Shown here: one piece after another, positions 1 to 7,500 of the stretch | Layout of the letters: each line of letters opens with the position of its first letter | Position numbering within the stretch: position 1 is the stretch's first letter | Assembly (NCBI RefSeq): GCF_013408825.1 | Contig: NZ_JACCBZ010000018.1 | Location: forward strand, 1-16,985 | Reading direction: 5' to 3' | DNA length: 16,985 nucleotides | DNA from: Mucilaginibacter tundrae | GTDB taxonomy: Bacteria > Bacteroidota > Bacteroidia > Sphingobacteriales > Sphingobacteriaceae | Made by a program: the position numbers and the translations under genes | The notes under the pieces: model-generated | Databases searched by the model: none | What the model was told of the DNA's origin: nothing | What the model saw: only the letters and a program-made list of their open reading frames with translations

Positions 1-65
1 TATAAATAAAATGTTCTGGCTTGAGCGATGGCAAGGCAGTGGAGTTTAATGTGTGCTTGCACTCT

Positions 66-479
66 TTAAACGTAACGAAATCTGGCGACAGGTTTCCTGC
101 TGGTCTTCTGCGTTTTAGGTAACCCACCGGCAGCCTGGGTTACGGGCGGGTTACGGGTTACTGTTTTGATGTTTTCGATGATAGATCTAACCATACTTTG
201 GGCATCATTCGTTAAGGTTTCCAGGTCGTTCCAGTTCTGTATTTTGTACTCAAAGCCTTTATAGCGGTTGCCTCTGGTGATCTTGATATAGCCCATCCTT
301 TCCAGTTCAAACAGGTAGCGCCCTAAGCTGCTCGGGCTTAACCGCATGGATGATCTGATCTCCTTGCTGTAAAAAGCTTCGGTGTCCTGCTCTTTTAGGC
401 AGGCTTTCAGCCGTTCAAAGAAGGTGCGGCAGGCATCGTTCAGTTCGTCGCTTTTCTTTAGTAAGGTGGTTTCAAGCAA
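66..479 (-). CDS. C-terminal winged-helix fragment of the broken element ATPase
   Basis: The 137-residue frame begins at TTG 479, but coding sense continues upstream in the same frame (IESTVQDIEAAFT), so the TTG is probably not a true start. Residues 10-75 form a likely winged helix-turn-helix: SDELNDACRTFFERLKACL, then YSKEIRSSMRLSPSSLGRYL as helix-turn-recognition helix, then a wing at MGYIKITRGNRYKGFEYKI. This is a common C-terminal DNA-contact module in replication ATPases of integrative elements. The last 45 residues are polar and basic, consistent with a flexible tail. The fragment lies in the same frame as the N-terminal piece at 1682-1422, so the two frameshifts cancel. A separate small DNA-binding protein is the alternative, but the lack of a good start argues against it. 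Confidence 0.55.
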   Translation of the reverse strand: MLETTLLKKSDELNDACRTFFERLKACLKEQDTEAFYSKEIRSSMRLSPSSLGRYLFELERMGYIKITRGNRYKGFEYKIQNWNDLETLTNDAQSMVRSIIENIKTVTRNPPVTQAAGGLPKTQKTSRKPVARFRYV

Positions 480-513
480 GGTAAAAGCGGCTTCTATATC
501 CTGTACCGTGCTT

Positions 514-1431
514 TCAATATTGTTCGCCAGTGTCCGTATCCGTTTTCAGTTCCCTTTGGTACTGGTGGTAATACGTGATCGTTTCGGTGAACATCAGTAA
601 CAGCAGCATCGTACGGCGGGGCTTGAATACGGCATCCGGCAGGTTCAGGAAAGTAGCGTAGGGGTTTCTAACGCTGATCGGTTTTAGGATCCGCTGCACG
701 TTTTTGATCTGCTCCCTCACTTTGCGTTCTTCGTACTGATCGACCAGGCCCGCGCTTAGTCTCCTTTGGTAATCCATGATCTTTTTGTCCTGCTCCGGGC
801 TGTTGTCCATGTACAGCAGGATGCAGCGGTTCGCGTTGTCCTCATAAAGCTGCTCCCTGATCGTGCATCCTGATATACAAACCGGGCCTTCCACATTCAG
901 CGTGACCGTTTTCAGGTTGCCCTTGCTGTCTTTCAGCGTAACCGTTTTAGAGATCTTGCGCTTGCTTTGCAGTTCCCTTAGCGGGTACAGCACCGCTTCC
1001 GCGCCGTCCATGTCTTCGATCAGCAGCAATTTATGTTTCAATTCTTCTTTGCCGAAGTAATAAAAGGCATTCATGGAAAGCGTGGTGATTTCCAGTTTGT
1101 CTTCTTCCGGCATCAATTCCGATACCCTTTCCTGTAACCAGGTCTTGCCCGTACCGCTTGCGCCCAGGCACATCAGGTGCAGCGGGGTATGACGCTTTCT
1201 TGACGTATAGGTGAGGTAGGCGATCAGGCTGTTGGTTTCTTCGCCCACCAAACCGCTCCCGGCGATGGCCTGCTTGGTTTTTTCCAATAAGTCCGGGGAT
1301 TTCAGCCAGGTTATAGCGGCTTTGCGTTCCTGCTCGCTGAGCTGCTTCTTTTCAACCTGTTTGGGTTTCATCGCTTCCAGGCGTTCCGAACGGTAGTTTT
1401 CCAATGAACTTGTTAACTGGCTTATGGCCAT
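514..1431 (-). CDS. P-loop ATPase domain of the broken element replication protein
   Basis: This 305-residue frame carries a clear Walker A motif, GASGTGKT at residues 90-97, and a Walker B-like strand LLLIEDMDG at about 135-143. ISGCT at about 186-190 could be sensor 1, and NRC at 201-203 could hold an arginine finger. That is the order of an AAA+ or helicase-superfamily-3-like ATPase, so ATP-driven work on DNA during element replication is the likely role. The written start (MAISQL) is probably internal: the frame stays open upstream with LDGSTNEIS, which completes the preceding fragment. The C-terminus runs off-frame after about QRELKTDTDTGE. The ATPase core looks intact, so a partly functional product from internal initiation cannot be excluded. 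Assignment to the element-borne primase/helicase group is by resemblance; the specific function is inference. Confidence 0.6.
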   Translation of the reverse strand: MAISQLTSSLENYRSERLEAMKPKQVEKKQLSEQERKAAITWLKSPDLLEKTKQAIAGSGLVGEETNSLIAYLTYTSRKRHTPLHLMCLGASGTGKTWLQERVSELMPEEDKLEITTLSMNAFYYFGKEELKHKLLLIEDMDGAEAVLYPLRELQSKRKISKTVTLKDSKGNLKTVTLNVEGPVCISGCTIREQLYEDNANRCILLYMDNSPEQDKKIMDYQRRLSAGLVDQYEERKVREQIKNVQRILKPISVRNPYATFLNLPDAVFKPRRTMLLLLMFTETITYYHQYQRELKTDTDTGEQY

Positions 1432-1682
1432 GCTGATCTCGTTGGTGCTCCCATCCAGCGCTCCGCTGATTTCTCGATAAGCTGCTCCGTCTGGATGCTG
1501 TTGTATAGGTCTAAGTTATGGCGGAAAGCAATATTTTTATTATCTGTCATGGTTAGTTTTAGGGTTACTTTCCGGTCTAAGCCGGTTAGTTTAATGCCAC
1601 CCAGAATCGTGATGTGCAGTTTGCCGTCCAGGTAAATCAGCAATTCCGGATTATCCGCTATTAATTTGGGCGTTTTATTCAT
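1422..1682 (-). CDS. N-terminal fragment of the broken element ATPase
   Basis: This 86-residue frame starts at ATG 1682, with an in-frame TAA nine bases upstream, so the start is real. Residues 1-75 look like a small beta-rich domain (PELLIYLDGKLHITILGG, then LDRKVTLKL) followed by a helix ending QTEQLIEKSAER. I recall this arrangement ahead of the ATPase domain in Bacteroidota element-borne primase-like proteins. The last dozen residues (WMGAPTRSAWP) are off-frame read-through and not authentic. It overlaps the ATPase frame by ten bases. It is unlikely to act alone. If the frameshift is a sequencing error, this is simply the start of the full gene. It diverges from the XRE gene at 1819 and shares an intergenic region with it. 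Confidence 0.6.
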   Translation of the reverse strand: MNKTPKLIADNPELLIYLDGKLHITILGGIKLTGLDRKVTLKLTMTDNKNIAFRHNLDLYNSIQTEQLIEKSAERWMGAPTRSAWP

Positions 1683-1818
1683 TGAAACTATTTATTGCGA
1701 TTTTCGACATAACAAATGCATTTATAAATACCTATTTTAGCAACTATATAATTTACAATAACGCAACATATTGATTAAAATAGCTTTTATGGGTTTCTTT
1801 GAAAGAAAAGCAAACGTC
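1683..1818. promoter_or_regulatory. Divergent intergenic region between element ATPase and XRE regulator
   Basis: This A/T-rich 136-bp gap separates two divergent genes and must hold both promoters. The XRE protein is the obvious candidate to bind here and regulate itself and the ATPase gene. I found no exact TAnnTTTG motif on either strand; TATTTTAG near 1733 is the closest on the plus strand. No clean operator palindrome was identified. The regulatory role is inferred from gene arrangement. Confidence 0.35.
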
Positions 1819-2181
1819 ATGAGCTTAGGCGATAACATTAAGAAGATCAGGGAGCAGAAAGGTTTACTGCAAAAGCAGCTGGCCGCTGAAGTAAACATCC
1901 CTTACACCAGCTATAATAAAGTGGAGAACAATACCCGTGATATTGCTATTGATGAACGGGAACGCTTTGCGGGATATTTTGGAATGACCATTGACCAGGT
2001 GGTGCATTTCGACATTCAACCGGTAAATGTAACTATTCAGGATAAGCCCAATTTTGAGCAGATCAATATGATCAATCAGTTAGACGAGGAAGACCGCACC
2101 GTCGTTTTTAAGATCATTGATACCATGCTTACCAAAAAGAAGTTTAAGGACTTCTTTAATAATAATGTGGCTGCACTATAA
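1819..2181 (+). CDS. XRE-family helix-turn-helix transcriptional regulator
   Basis: A 120-residue protein if started at the ATG at 1819; the frame is also open from a TTG at 1771, but those extra 16 residues lie outside the domain. Residues 1-60 are a typical Cro/CI-type (HTH_3) domain: MSLGDNIKKIREQKGLLQKQ, then LAAEVNIPYTSYNKVENNTR as helices 2-3, then ERERFAGYFGMTIDQVV as helix 5. The C-terminal half is helical (INQLDEEDRTVVFKIIDTML), probably for dimerisation, ending in a lysine-rich stretch. It is divergent from the element ATPase gene, which suits a phage- or ICE-type repressor controlling element replication. No catalytic LexA-type peptidase is present. A purine-rich stretch (GAAAGAAAAG) precedes the chosen start. 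The target operator is not known. Confidence 0.85.
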   Translation: MSLGDNIKKIREQKGLLQKQLAAEVNIPYTSYNKVENNTRDIAIDERERFAGYFGMTIDQVVHFDIQPVNVTIQDKPNFEQINMINQLDEEDRTVVFKIIDTMLTKKKFKDFFNNNVAAL

Positions 2182-2332
2182 ATAGCATAGATCGACACTC
2201 GGCCAGGCTATATTTTACCTGTGTATCAAACTAACGTCTGCCGGTAAACTCTTAGAAACTCTTGCAGTCGAAGACACACATAATTTACTTTAATAATAAG
2301 TAGTTGTATCTTAGTCCTACTAATCCATAATC

Positions 2333-2605
2333 ATGAATAAACAACATATATTTAACTATAGCTTAAAGGTATGGCTGACAACATCACTTGTTGCGCCAAT
2401 CTTAATCACTCTTTTGCGCTTTATAAGAATAAATAAACTCTTAATGTCTTCGCAAAGCGATCAATATCATAAATTCTTCTTAAGACAATCAGGGATGGTA
2501 ATTGGAAGCTTGATTGTGTTGATTCCTCTCTTTGCAGTTGTTTATTATGCTATAATCTTTTTAAGTAACGGCACTTACCATTCAGTCTTTATAAACAATA
2601 TTTAA
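2333..2605 (+). CDS. Small membrane protein, 5' part of a frameshifted gene
   Basis: No family recognised. The 90-residue frame starts at ATG 2333 and has two hydrophobic segments, residues about 12-30 (VWLTTSLVAPILITLLRFI) and 54-76 (GMVIGSLIVLIPLFAVVYYA), with a polar, basic loop between them (RINKLLMSSQSDQYHKFF). It ends abruptly at SVFINNI. The next frame continues with two more hydrophobic helices to 2790, so the original protein was probably about 150 residues with four transmembrane segments. It lies 150 bp after the XRE gene and converges with the orphan Rhs tip at 2848. A TATCTTAG element at about 2306-2313 is a weak promoter candidate. Small membrane proteins next to secreted toxin tips are sometimes immunity proteins, but the convergent orientation makes that speculative here. 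Confidence 0.5.
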   Translation: MNKQHIFNYSLKVWLTTSLVAPILITLLRFIRINKLLMSSQSDQYHKFFLRQSGMVIGSLIVLIPLFAVVYYAIIFLSNGTYHSVFINNI

Positions 2606-2790
2606 CTATTTTAGGTGTCCTATTTGCGTTGCTTCCAGGAATGCTGTTATTATGTTATTCCATCATTTGTAATATAAAAAGTTTTTATGACGTAAGAACT
2701 TTTGCTGGAGATGGCATTTTCTATACTGCTGTTGTTATAGCAAGTATTTGGTTATATAGGCTTAATCCTAATAGAATAGGAACAGTATAG
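2584..2790 (+). pseudogene. 3' part of the frameshifted membrane protein gene
   Basis: This frame, displaced by one base from the upstream piece, reads KQYLTILGVLFALLPGMLLL, then CYSIICNIKSFYD, then GIFYTAVVIASIWLYRLNPN, ending at TAG 2788-2790. It supplies two strongly hydrophobic helices and no start codon of its own near the join. The stop sits in the loop of the hairpin at 2770-2810, which supports this as the true end of the gene. The join lies between about 2584 and 2605 and needs one extra base to restore frame. No convincing slippery heptamer is present, so decay or a sequencing indel is more likely than programmed frameshifting. Confidence 0.55.
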
Positions 2791-2810
2791 TTTACTGTCC
2801 CTATTCTATT
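2770..2810. terminator. Strong hairpin between convergent genes, likely bidirectional terminator
   Basis: The arms at 2770-2787 and 2793-2810 form an 18-bp stem with a single mismatch (A2781 opposite C2799) around a 5-base loop, TAGTT. The loop contains the stop codon of the membrane protein gene. On the plus strand the right arm ends CTATTCTATT and is followed by TAACATCC, so the U tract is imperfect. It lies between convergent genes ending at 2790 and 2848 and could stop transcription from both sides. Confidence 0.7.
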
Positions 2811-2847
2811 TAACATCCTGGTAAAGAGTTGTTGTAAAAGCAGGGTA

Positions 2848-3528
2848 CTAATCATCACTACCACTAATAGCTTTTATAAAATCGTAACCTCGCTGAAGTC
2901 CATCAATTTTATTTCCTGTCACGGCATCGTCTACATTACTTTGTAACGTTGGTGATAATTTGGTGTCAAGTGGTAATGCTTGGGGTGTCCCCATCTGAAT
3001 GCTTAAACCCGAAAGGTTCCTTGCACCTACATCTAATGTCACCGTGTTTCCATTCTGACTAACAATAGGGGTCGACGTTGTGACAGTCATTGCCGTTTGA
3101 GTAATGCTCACTGGAGCATATATATCTTTTGGGCCACCTAACTTCACAGTTGTGGCTATAGATTTAGTGGTCTCTACTAATGATGCTTTACCAGTCTTTT
3201 GATCAACTACCTTCTTATCTGTTGTTGTGCTTGTTGTCTCTGTTTCAGAGGTAGTTGTATTGTAACCCACCCCAAAATTATTTAGAAATTTTGATACCGG
3301 ATGGGGATCATTCTCCGTAGTCTCACTAGTTGTAGTGGTAGTTACGGGTTTAGTATTCAATACTTTTTTCTGAGTATTAGGAGGTTGACCATTTTGATCT
3401 TGTCCATTTTGAGATTCCATTCCATCCGGATCGATATTTCTTATGGGATTGTTTTCTCCATAGTTATAAACCGAAAAGCGTCTTGACTTCTCAGCTAGCG
3501 GATCTATAACCGTCCACCTTGCAATCAC
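2848..3528 (-). CDS. Orphan Rhs tip with alternative C-terminal region (displaced cassette)
   Basis: The frame is open from a TAG at 3570-3568 and begins [18 protein letters not shown]; the called start is a GTG (ending the codon for V in DPVI) and is probably not used. The first 37 residues match the tip of the 1403-residue Rhs protein: [20 protein letters not shown], then [13 protein letters not shown]. After the M the sequence is unrelated to the neighbour's C-terminus apart from a similar Gln/Gly/Asn linker ([15 protein letters not shown]). It is Thr/Ser-rich ([23 protein letters not shown]) and ends [10 protein letters not shown]. No catalytic motif recognised. No signal peptide. In other Rhs loci such pieces are displaced C-terminal toxin cassettes that recombine through the conserved tip. 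It is probably silent, and no minus-strand immunity gene follows. Confidence 0.7.
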   Translation of the reverse strand: MIARWTVIDPLAEKSRRFSVYNYGENNPIRNIDPDGMESQNGQDQNGQPPNTQKKVLNTKPVTTTTTSETTENDPHPVSKFLNNFGVGYNTTTSETETTSTTTDKKVVDQKTGKASLVETTKSIATTVKLGGPKDIYAPVSITQTAMTVTTSTPIVSQNGNTVTLDVGARNLSGLSIQMGTPQALPLDTKLSPTLQSNVDDAVTGNKIDGLQRGYDFIKAISGSDD

Positions 3529-3575
3529 CGGATCATAGAACCTCGCGCCGTAATCATTTTGACCAGTCTATCTCG
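3418..3575. repeat. Rhs tip repeat, copy 2 (orphan)
   Basis: Direct repeat of 5101-5256 by eye, with most bases identical. It covers the codons from about QNDYGARF through YNYGENNPI to DPDGM. Similarity extends past the in-frame TAG at 3570-3568: this copy aligns with the functional one but is one base shorter near there, which creates the stop. The repeat ends within about 15 bp of the lipoprotein stop codon at 3588, so lipoprotein gene plus functional C-terminus form a unit bounded by the two copies. Confidence 0.8.
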
Positions 3576-3587
3576 AATTCATTCGGG

Positions 3588-4529
3588 TTAATACATCTGC
3601 ATTTTATAGATATTATAACCTGTTATTAATTTTTCATCAAAGTTCGCTTTTGAATTATCTTGTTGTACTAAATTGAATAAATTCAAATAGAGATAATGAC
3701 TATCCGCTGCCATATTAAAAATTTGCATAGATCCAAGGTCATATTTTTTTAGTGACTGAGCATTTTTGATAGAATTTTCCAACAAATAATCATGCCCATC
3801 ATAGCTATTTGTATAATAAGAATCTATATTTTTAAATGTTACTACAGGCTGAAATTTAAAATCAAAGGCAGTTTTGTTTTGTACGGAAAATATCTTTCTT
3901 ATCATTTTATTATGAGTATTTAAAATAAAATAATCAACTGTATAAACATCACCTATTCCTTTTCTAACACAAAACAGTAATTTATCATTTAGTATATCGA
4001 AACTTAAAAAGTTACTATAATTTGAATTCAAATCTTTTAAAGTGACAAGCTTCGTTATCGCAAAGTTTTGAATATTGATAAATTCTAATGCATTGTCTAA
4101 GTTTATATATATCCCATATTGGTTATTAAATTTTTGAACTTTAATTTTACCAAATTCTAAATGGTTTGAATCAATTGGTAACCTTAAAAGAGTCCTTTTA
4201 TTATTTATGAGATTGTAATCAAATACTGAGGATTTTGAATCTACTACAATTAAATTATATCTTCCAATGTAATTTCCATAAACAAAACCTCTGCAAATAA
4301 TATTCTTGCTTATATCAAATATATTGCTGTTTAATACTTTACCTTTTAAACTCAACGAAGAAAATAACATGCTATTGTCGACGTTTGATTTGCCTATTAG
4401 AAAATTTGACTCACCATAAAATACTGCTTTTACGATTTTATAATTATTGTTTTTACATCCTAAAAAGCATGTAAAAATTGACACAATTGTCAAAAACATA
4501 GGTACTTTACCTTTTAAATAAGATGTCAT
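3588..4529 (-). CDS. Predicted lipoprotein directly downstream of Rhs; candidate immunity or partner
   Basis: The start is ATG 4529, giving 313 residues; longer upstream frames only overlap the Rhs gene. AAAGGAG ends eight bases before it, an unusually good Shine-Dalgarno sequence lying inside the last codons of the Rhs gene, whose stop is at 4533-4531. Residues 1-22 form a lipoprotein signal (MTSYLKGKVPMFLTIVSIFT then CFLGCKNNN), with Cys at the FLGC lipobox. There is no Asp at +2 to bias sorting. The mature part is rich in Asn, Lys, Ile, Phe and Tyr with many short beta strands (LLRLPIDSNHLEFGKIKVQKF, FLSFDILNDKLLFCVRKGIG split over two lines), reminiscent of a beta-propeller but with no recognised family. 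The gene is visibly more A/T-rich than the Rhs genes. Position immediately after a variable Rhs C-terminus is where a cognate immunity gene sits in polymorphic toxin loci; that role is inference. Confidence 0.7.
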   Translation of the reverse strand: MTSYLKGKVPMFLTIVSIFTCFLGCKNNNYKIVKAVFYGESNFLIGKSNVDNSMLFSSLSLKGKVLNSNIFDISKNIICRGFVYGNYIGRYNLIVVDSKSSVFDYNLINNKRTLLRLPIDSNHLEFGKIKVQKFNNQYGIYINLDNALEFINIQNFAITKLVTLKDLNSNYSNFLSFDILNDKLLFCVRKGIGDVYTVDYFILNTHNKMIRKIFSVQNKTAFDFKFQPVVTFKNIDSYYTNSYDGHDYLLENSIKNAQSLKKYDLGSMQIFNMAADSHYLYLNLFNLVQQDNSKANFDEKLITGYNIYKMQMY

Positions 4530-4530
4530 T

Positions 4531-7500
4531 TTAGTCTCCTTTCTTATATGTTTTACTTGATAGCGGCAATGGTATAAAGTACTTTTTCCCCGTAACCCCA
4601 GATAATGAAAGGGTAACACTACCATCATTGTTGCTTTTTATTCTTACTTGCGCGTGATTTTGAACTGTTAGACTTATTGTAGTCCCTTTAGTAAAGTCTT
4701 CATTTTTGATCTGTTGGTTAGTTTTTAATACAATCGTAAAAACGCCGTCTCCAGTCTTTACAATTTTGTCAATCTTATTGATCACGCTTTTATCTTCTGC
4801 TATCTCTTCTCTAGTGAACCCAATTAATTTCAATAAAGTTCCCGCAGTTATATAGTCACCGGTTGATACGGCGTTATCCAGTAATTTATACGTTTCGCCC
4901 CATCCTTTTGCACGAACAGCTTTCTGCATTTTAGGGTCGTTTAGTTTAACCTCTTTGGGCTGACCATCAGGTTGGCCATCCATTCCTCCATTTTCATCAG
5001 GCTCTTTATTAAACTGGTTGTCGCTTTCAGGCAGTGCTGTATAAATATTTGTTAAATCATTGGCAGTAATTCCATTTGCCTGCATCCAGCTCGTTGTCGA
5101 CATCCCATCGGGGTCAATGATTCCAATCGGATTGTTTTCTCCATAATTATACGGACTAAGTCTTCTTGATTCTTCCGCCAGCGGATCAACCGTCGTCCAC
5201 CTTGCTATAACCGGGTCATAAAACCGTGCGCCATAATCGTATTGGTTCATTCCATCTTGCAACTCCTTTTTGTTATATAGATACCTTTCTGGGGGATAGG
5301 GCGTATTTCTCGCAATGTTGAGCCCAAACGGATAATAATCATTCTGTTGCTGCTGGCTTACTACACCCGTACCCGTATCAAATGTTACCCGCACATTGTT
5401 TAGGTGATCAGTAAGATCATAGTTATAATTATAAGCGACAGTTCCGTTGGGTATTGCCTGGCCTTCTTCCGTAGTAACAAAACTTAAACTACCGTTGTCA
5501 TACTCAATTCCGTTAAGATATTCGGTTGAGTTGGTTCCATTTACCTTGCGCAGTTTATTACCGACTGCGTCATAAGTATAGGTTATATTTTTAGCCGTTA
5601 TACTTTGTGGAAGATTAAGTAAATTATAAGTAACTCCCGTTGCGTTCCTTCCGTCATAAGCGGTATTTCCATTGGGGTCGTAATTATTATAAGTTGTCGT
5701 ACCATTTACAAAGCCAGAATTTGTTCCCGCGACGTTTTGAATCGTAAGTAGTTGATTACTTAAACCTGCGTTAACATAACTGTAGGTTAGGTTGTCGTTT
5801 TCGATGCCGGTACGCTGAAGAGCCGTAATATTGCCCATCTGGTCGTAGTTAATCCCTTGCTCGCTATTACCATCGGTAGAGATACCTGCCGTAAGACGGT
5901 TTAGGCGATCATAACTGAAACTATAGCTTACTGAAACCGGGGCGGGTGCTAAAGCGCCGTTCGTCACCCGTGTTTGGCCTGTTATATTTCCGTTGTATTG
6001 AGCCGAAAAACTCGACACCCCAAGCGGATTGGTATTGTATTCCAATTGCTCATTAAATAATGGTGCGCTGCTGCTGAACAACCATCCCCGTTCGTTATAA
6101 GCATAGTTAATACTTTGGTAAAACACAGTGCTGTCTGTATTATTATGAAGGTTTTTGCTTAGTAATTGCCCAACTTCATTATAAACATTTTGGGCAACCA
6201 GCGTCCATAAATCTGCAGTACCGGTACCATTCTGGATTTTCTGCCAGCTGTTTATCTTCCGGCCAGCCTGGTCATAAATATATTTGTTAAAAACGGTTAA
6301 GATCAAGTTTCCGGGGTTGCTCGTGTTATAGTGCATTCTTTGAAGCGTAGTTACCTGATCATTGAAATTATATGTAGTATTTAACTGATCATAATTATTT
6401 GTGCTGACAGTACCTCCAAAATAATGCTGTTTGTAGGAAGTTATCACCCTTCCCAACTTATCATAGTATTGAGCACTCCATAACATATTCGCTGTACCCA
6501 ATACATTGGCTTGGCTTACCGTTAACAAACCAGTCGCGTTGCTCGTTGCCCCGGCAGGCGCAATAAAATTACCAGGAAGACTTGGTATATTGATATAATT
6601 ATCGTAATAATTTAAAGTTAAAATTTGTATGATGGAAGTGGTGGGCCACGCTTGATTTGTATAGCCGTTACCTGTCGCTGACGCGCTTTCCCAAAGAATT
6701 GTTCCGTTGTTGACCTGGGTTTGAAGTGCAGTTTGTAAAATGGCTGCGTTTCCATTATTCCATAATGCGGTCATTACCACCCTGCCCTGCGCATCATATT
6801 TGGTAATCACCCATTCATTCTGGGCTGCCTGATTCGCATCCTGGGTAGCTACAACCTGATCGATAGTGTTATAAACTGTATATTCCCATCCATGGCCAGG
6901 CAATGCTTTAGCAATCATCCGATTGCGAAGATCATATTGGTATTGATAGCATAAGCTATTTAAAGTGGTTTGCTGTACTACAATGTTGGCATCCGGACTG
7001 GCGCCCGGAGGTAAAACAAAGCACAAGTTGCCGTAAATATCATATACATAATAAGTAGACAGCATTTCAACTGTTGATATTGAACCACTTACTTTTAAAT
7101 TATAATGCCTTGTCAATACCACATGGCCTTCCAGGTCCTTATATTCCTCAGTAGTACCTATACAACCGTCGGTTGGTTGCCAGTTCTCATCCCTGCTGAT
7201 GGTTACATTCAACTGCCCGGGAGCGTAGGTAGCCGAGTTATTTGTCCTGGTCAAGACATTATTCAAAACGGTATATAATGCCACGATCTTACTTCCCGGA
7301 TTTGCAGTCCCGGAAGTATAAATACTGCTAAACGTGCTGGTTTGATCGTTAGTAGTATAACTGGTCCGTTTGGTATGGTTGGTGCTACTTGAATTTGCTG
7401 TACCCGCCAGCTGCCACGCTGTCCCCGGTGCTCCCTGCTCGATGATCCGATTTATTGGTGATGGCTCGAAACCAATAGTAGCATAGGGCGACGCGTCGCT

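Larger units (their letters stand above)
66..1682 (-). pseudogene. Replication-type P-loop ATPase gene split by two frameshifts
   Basis: The three minus-strand reading frames at 1682-1422, 1431-514 and 479-66 read as one protein of about 535 residues. The first and third share a frame and the middle one is displaced. Near 1445-1460 the first frame reads ..EKSAER then WMGAP, while the middle frame, open upstream of its own Met, supplies LDGSTNEIS before MAISQL, giving a smooth join. Near 510 the middle frame stops after TGEQY, while the third is already open and reads NNIESTVQDIEAAF into LLETTLL. One base appears lost at the first site and one gained at the second. The order is an N-terminal domain, an ATPase and a C-terminal winged helix. 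This resembles the ATPase part of primase/helicase-like proteins of Bacteroidota integrative elements. No CHC2 zinc finger or toprim domain is seen, and an in-frame stop lies just upstream of the first ATG. Confidence 0.7.

Noticed and set aside
1422..1460. Programmed -1 frameshift in the ATPase gene
   Set aside because: No X XXY YYZ heptamer or downstream structure is visible at the join, unlike the clear A7 site in the IS3 element.
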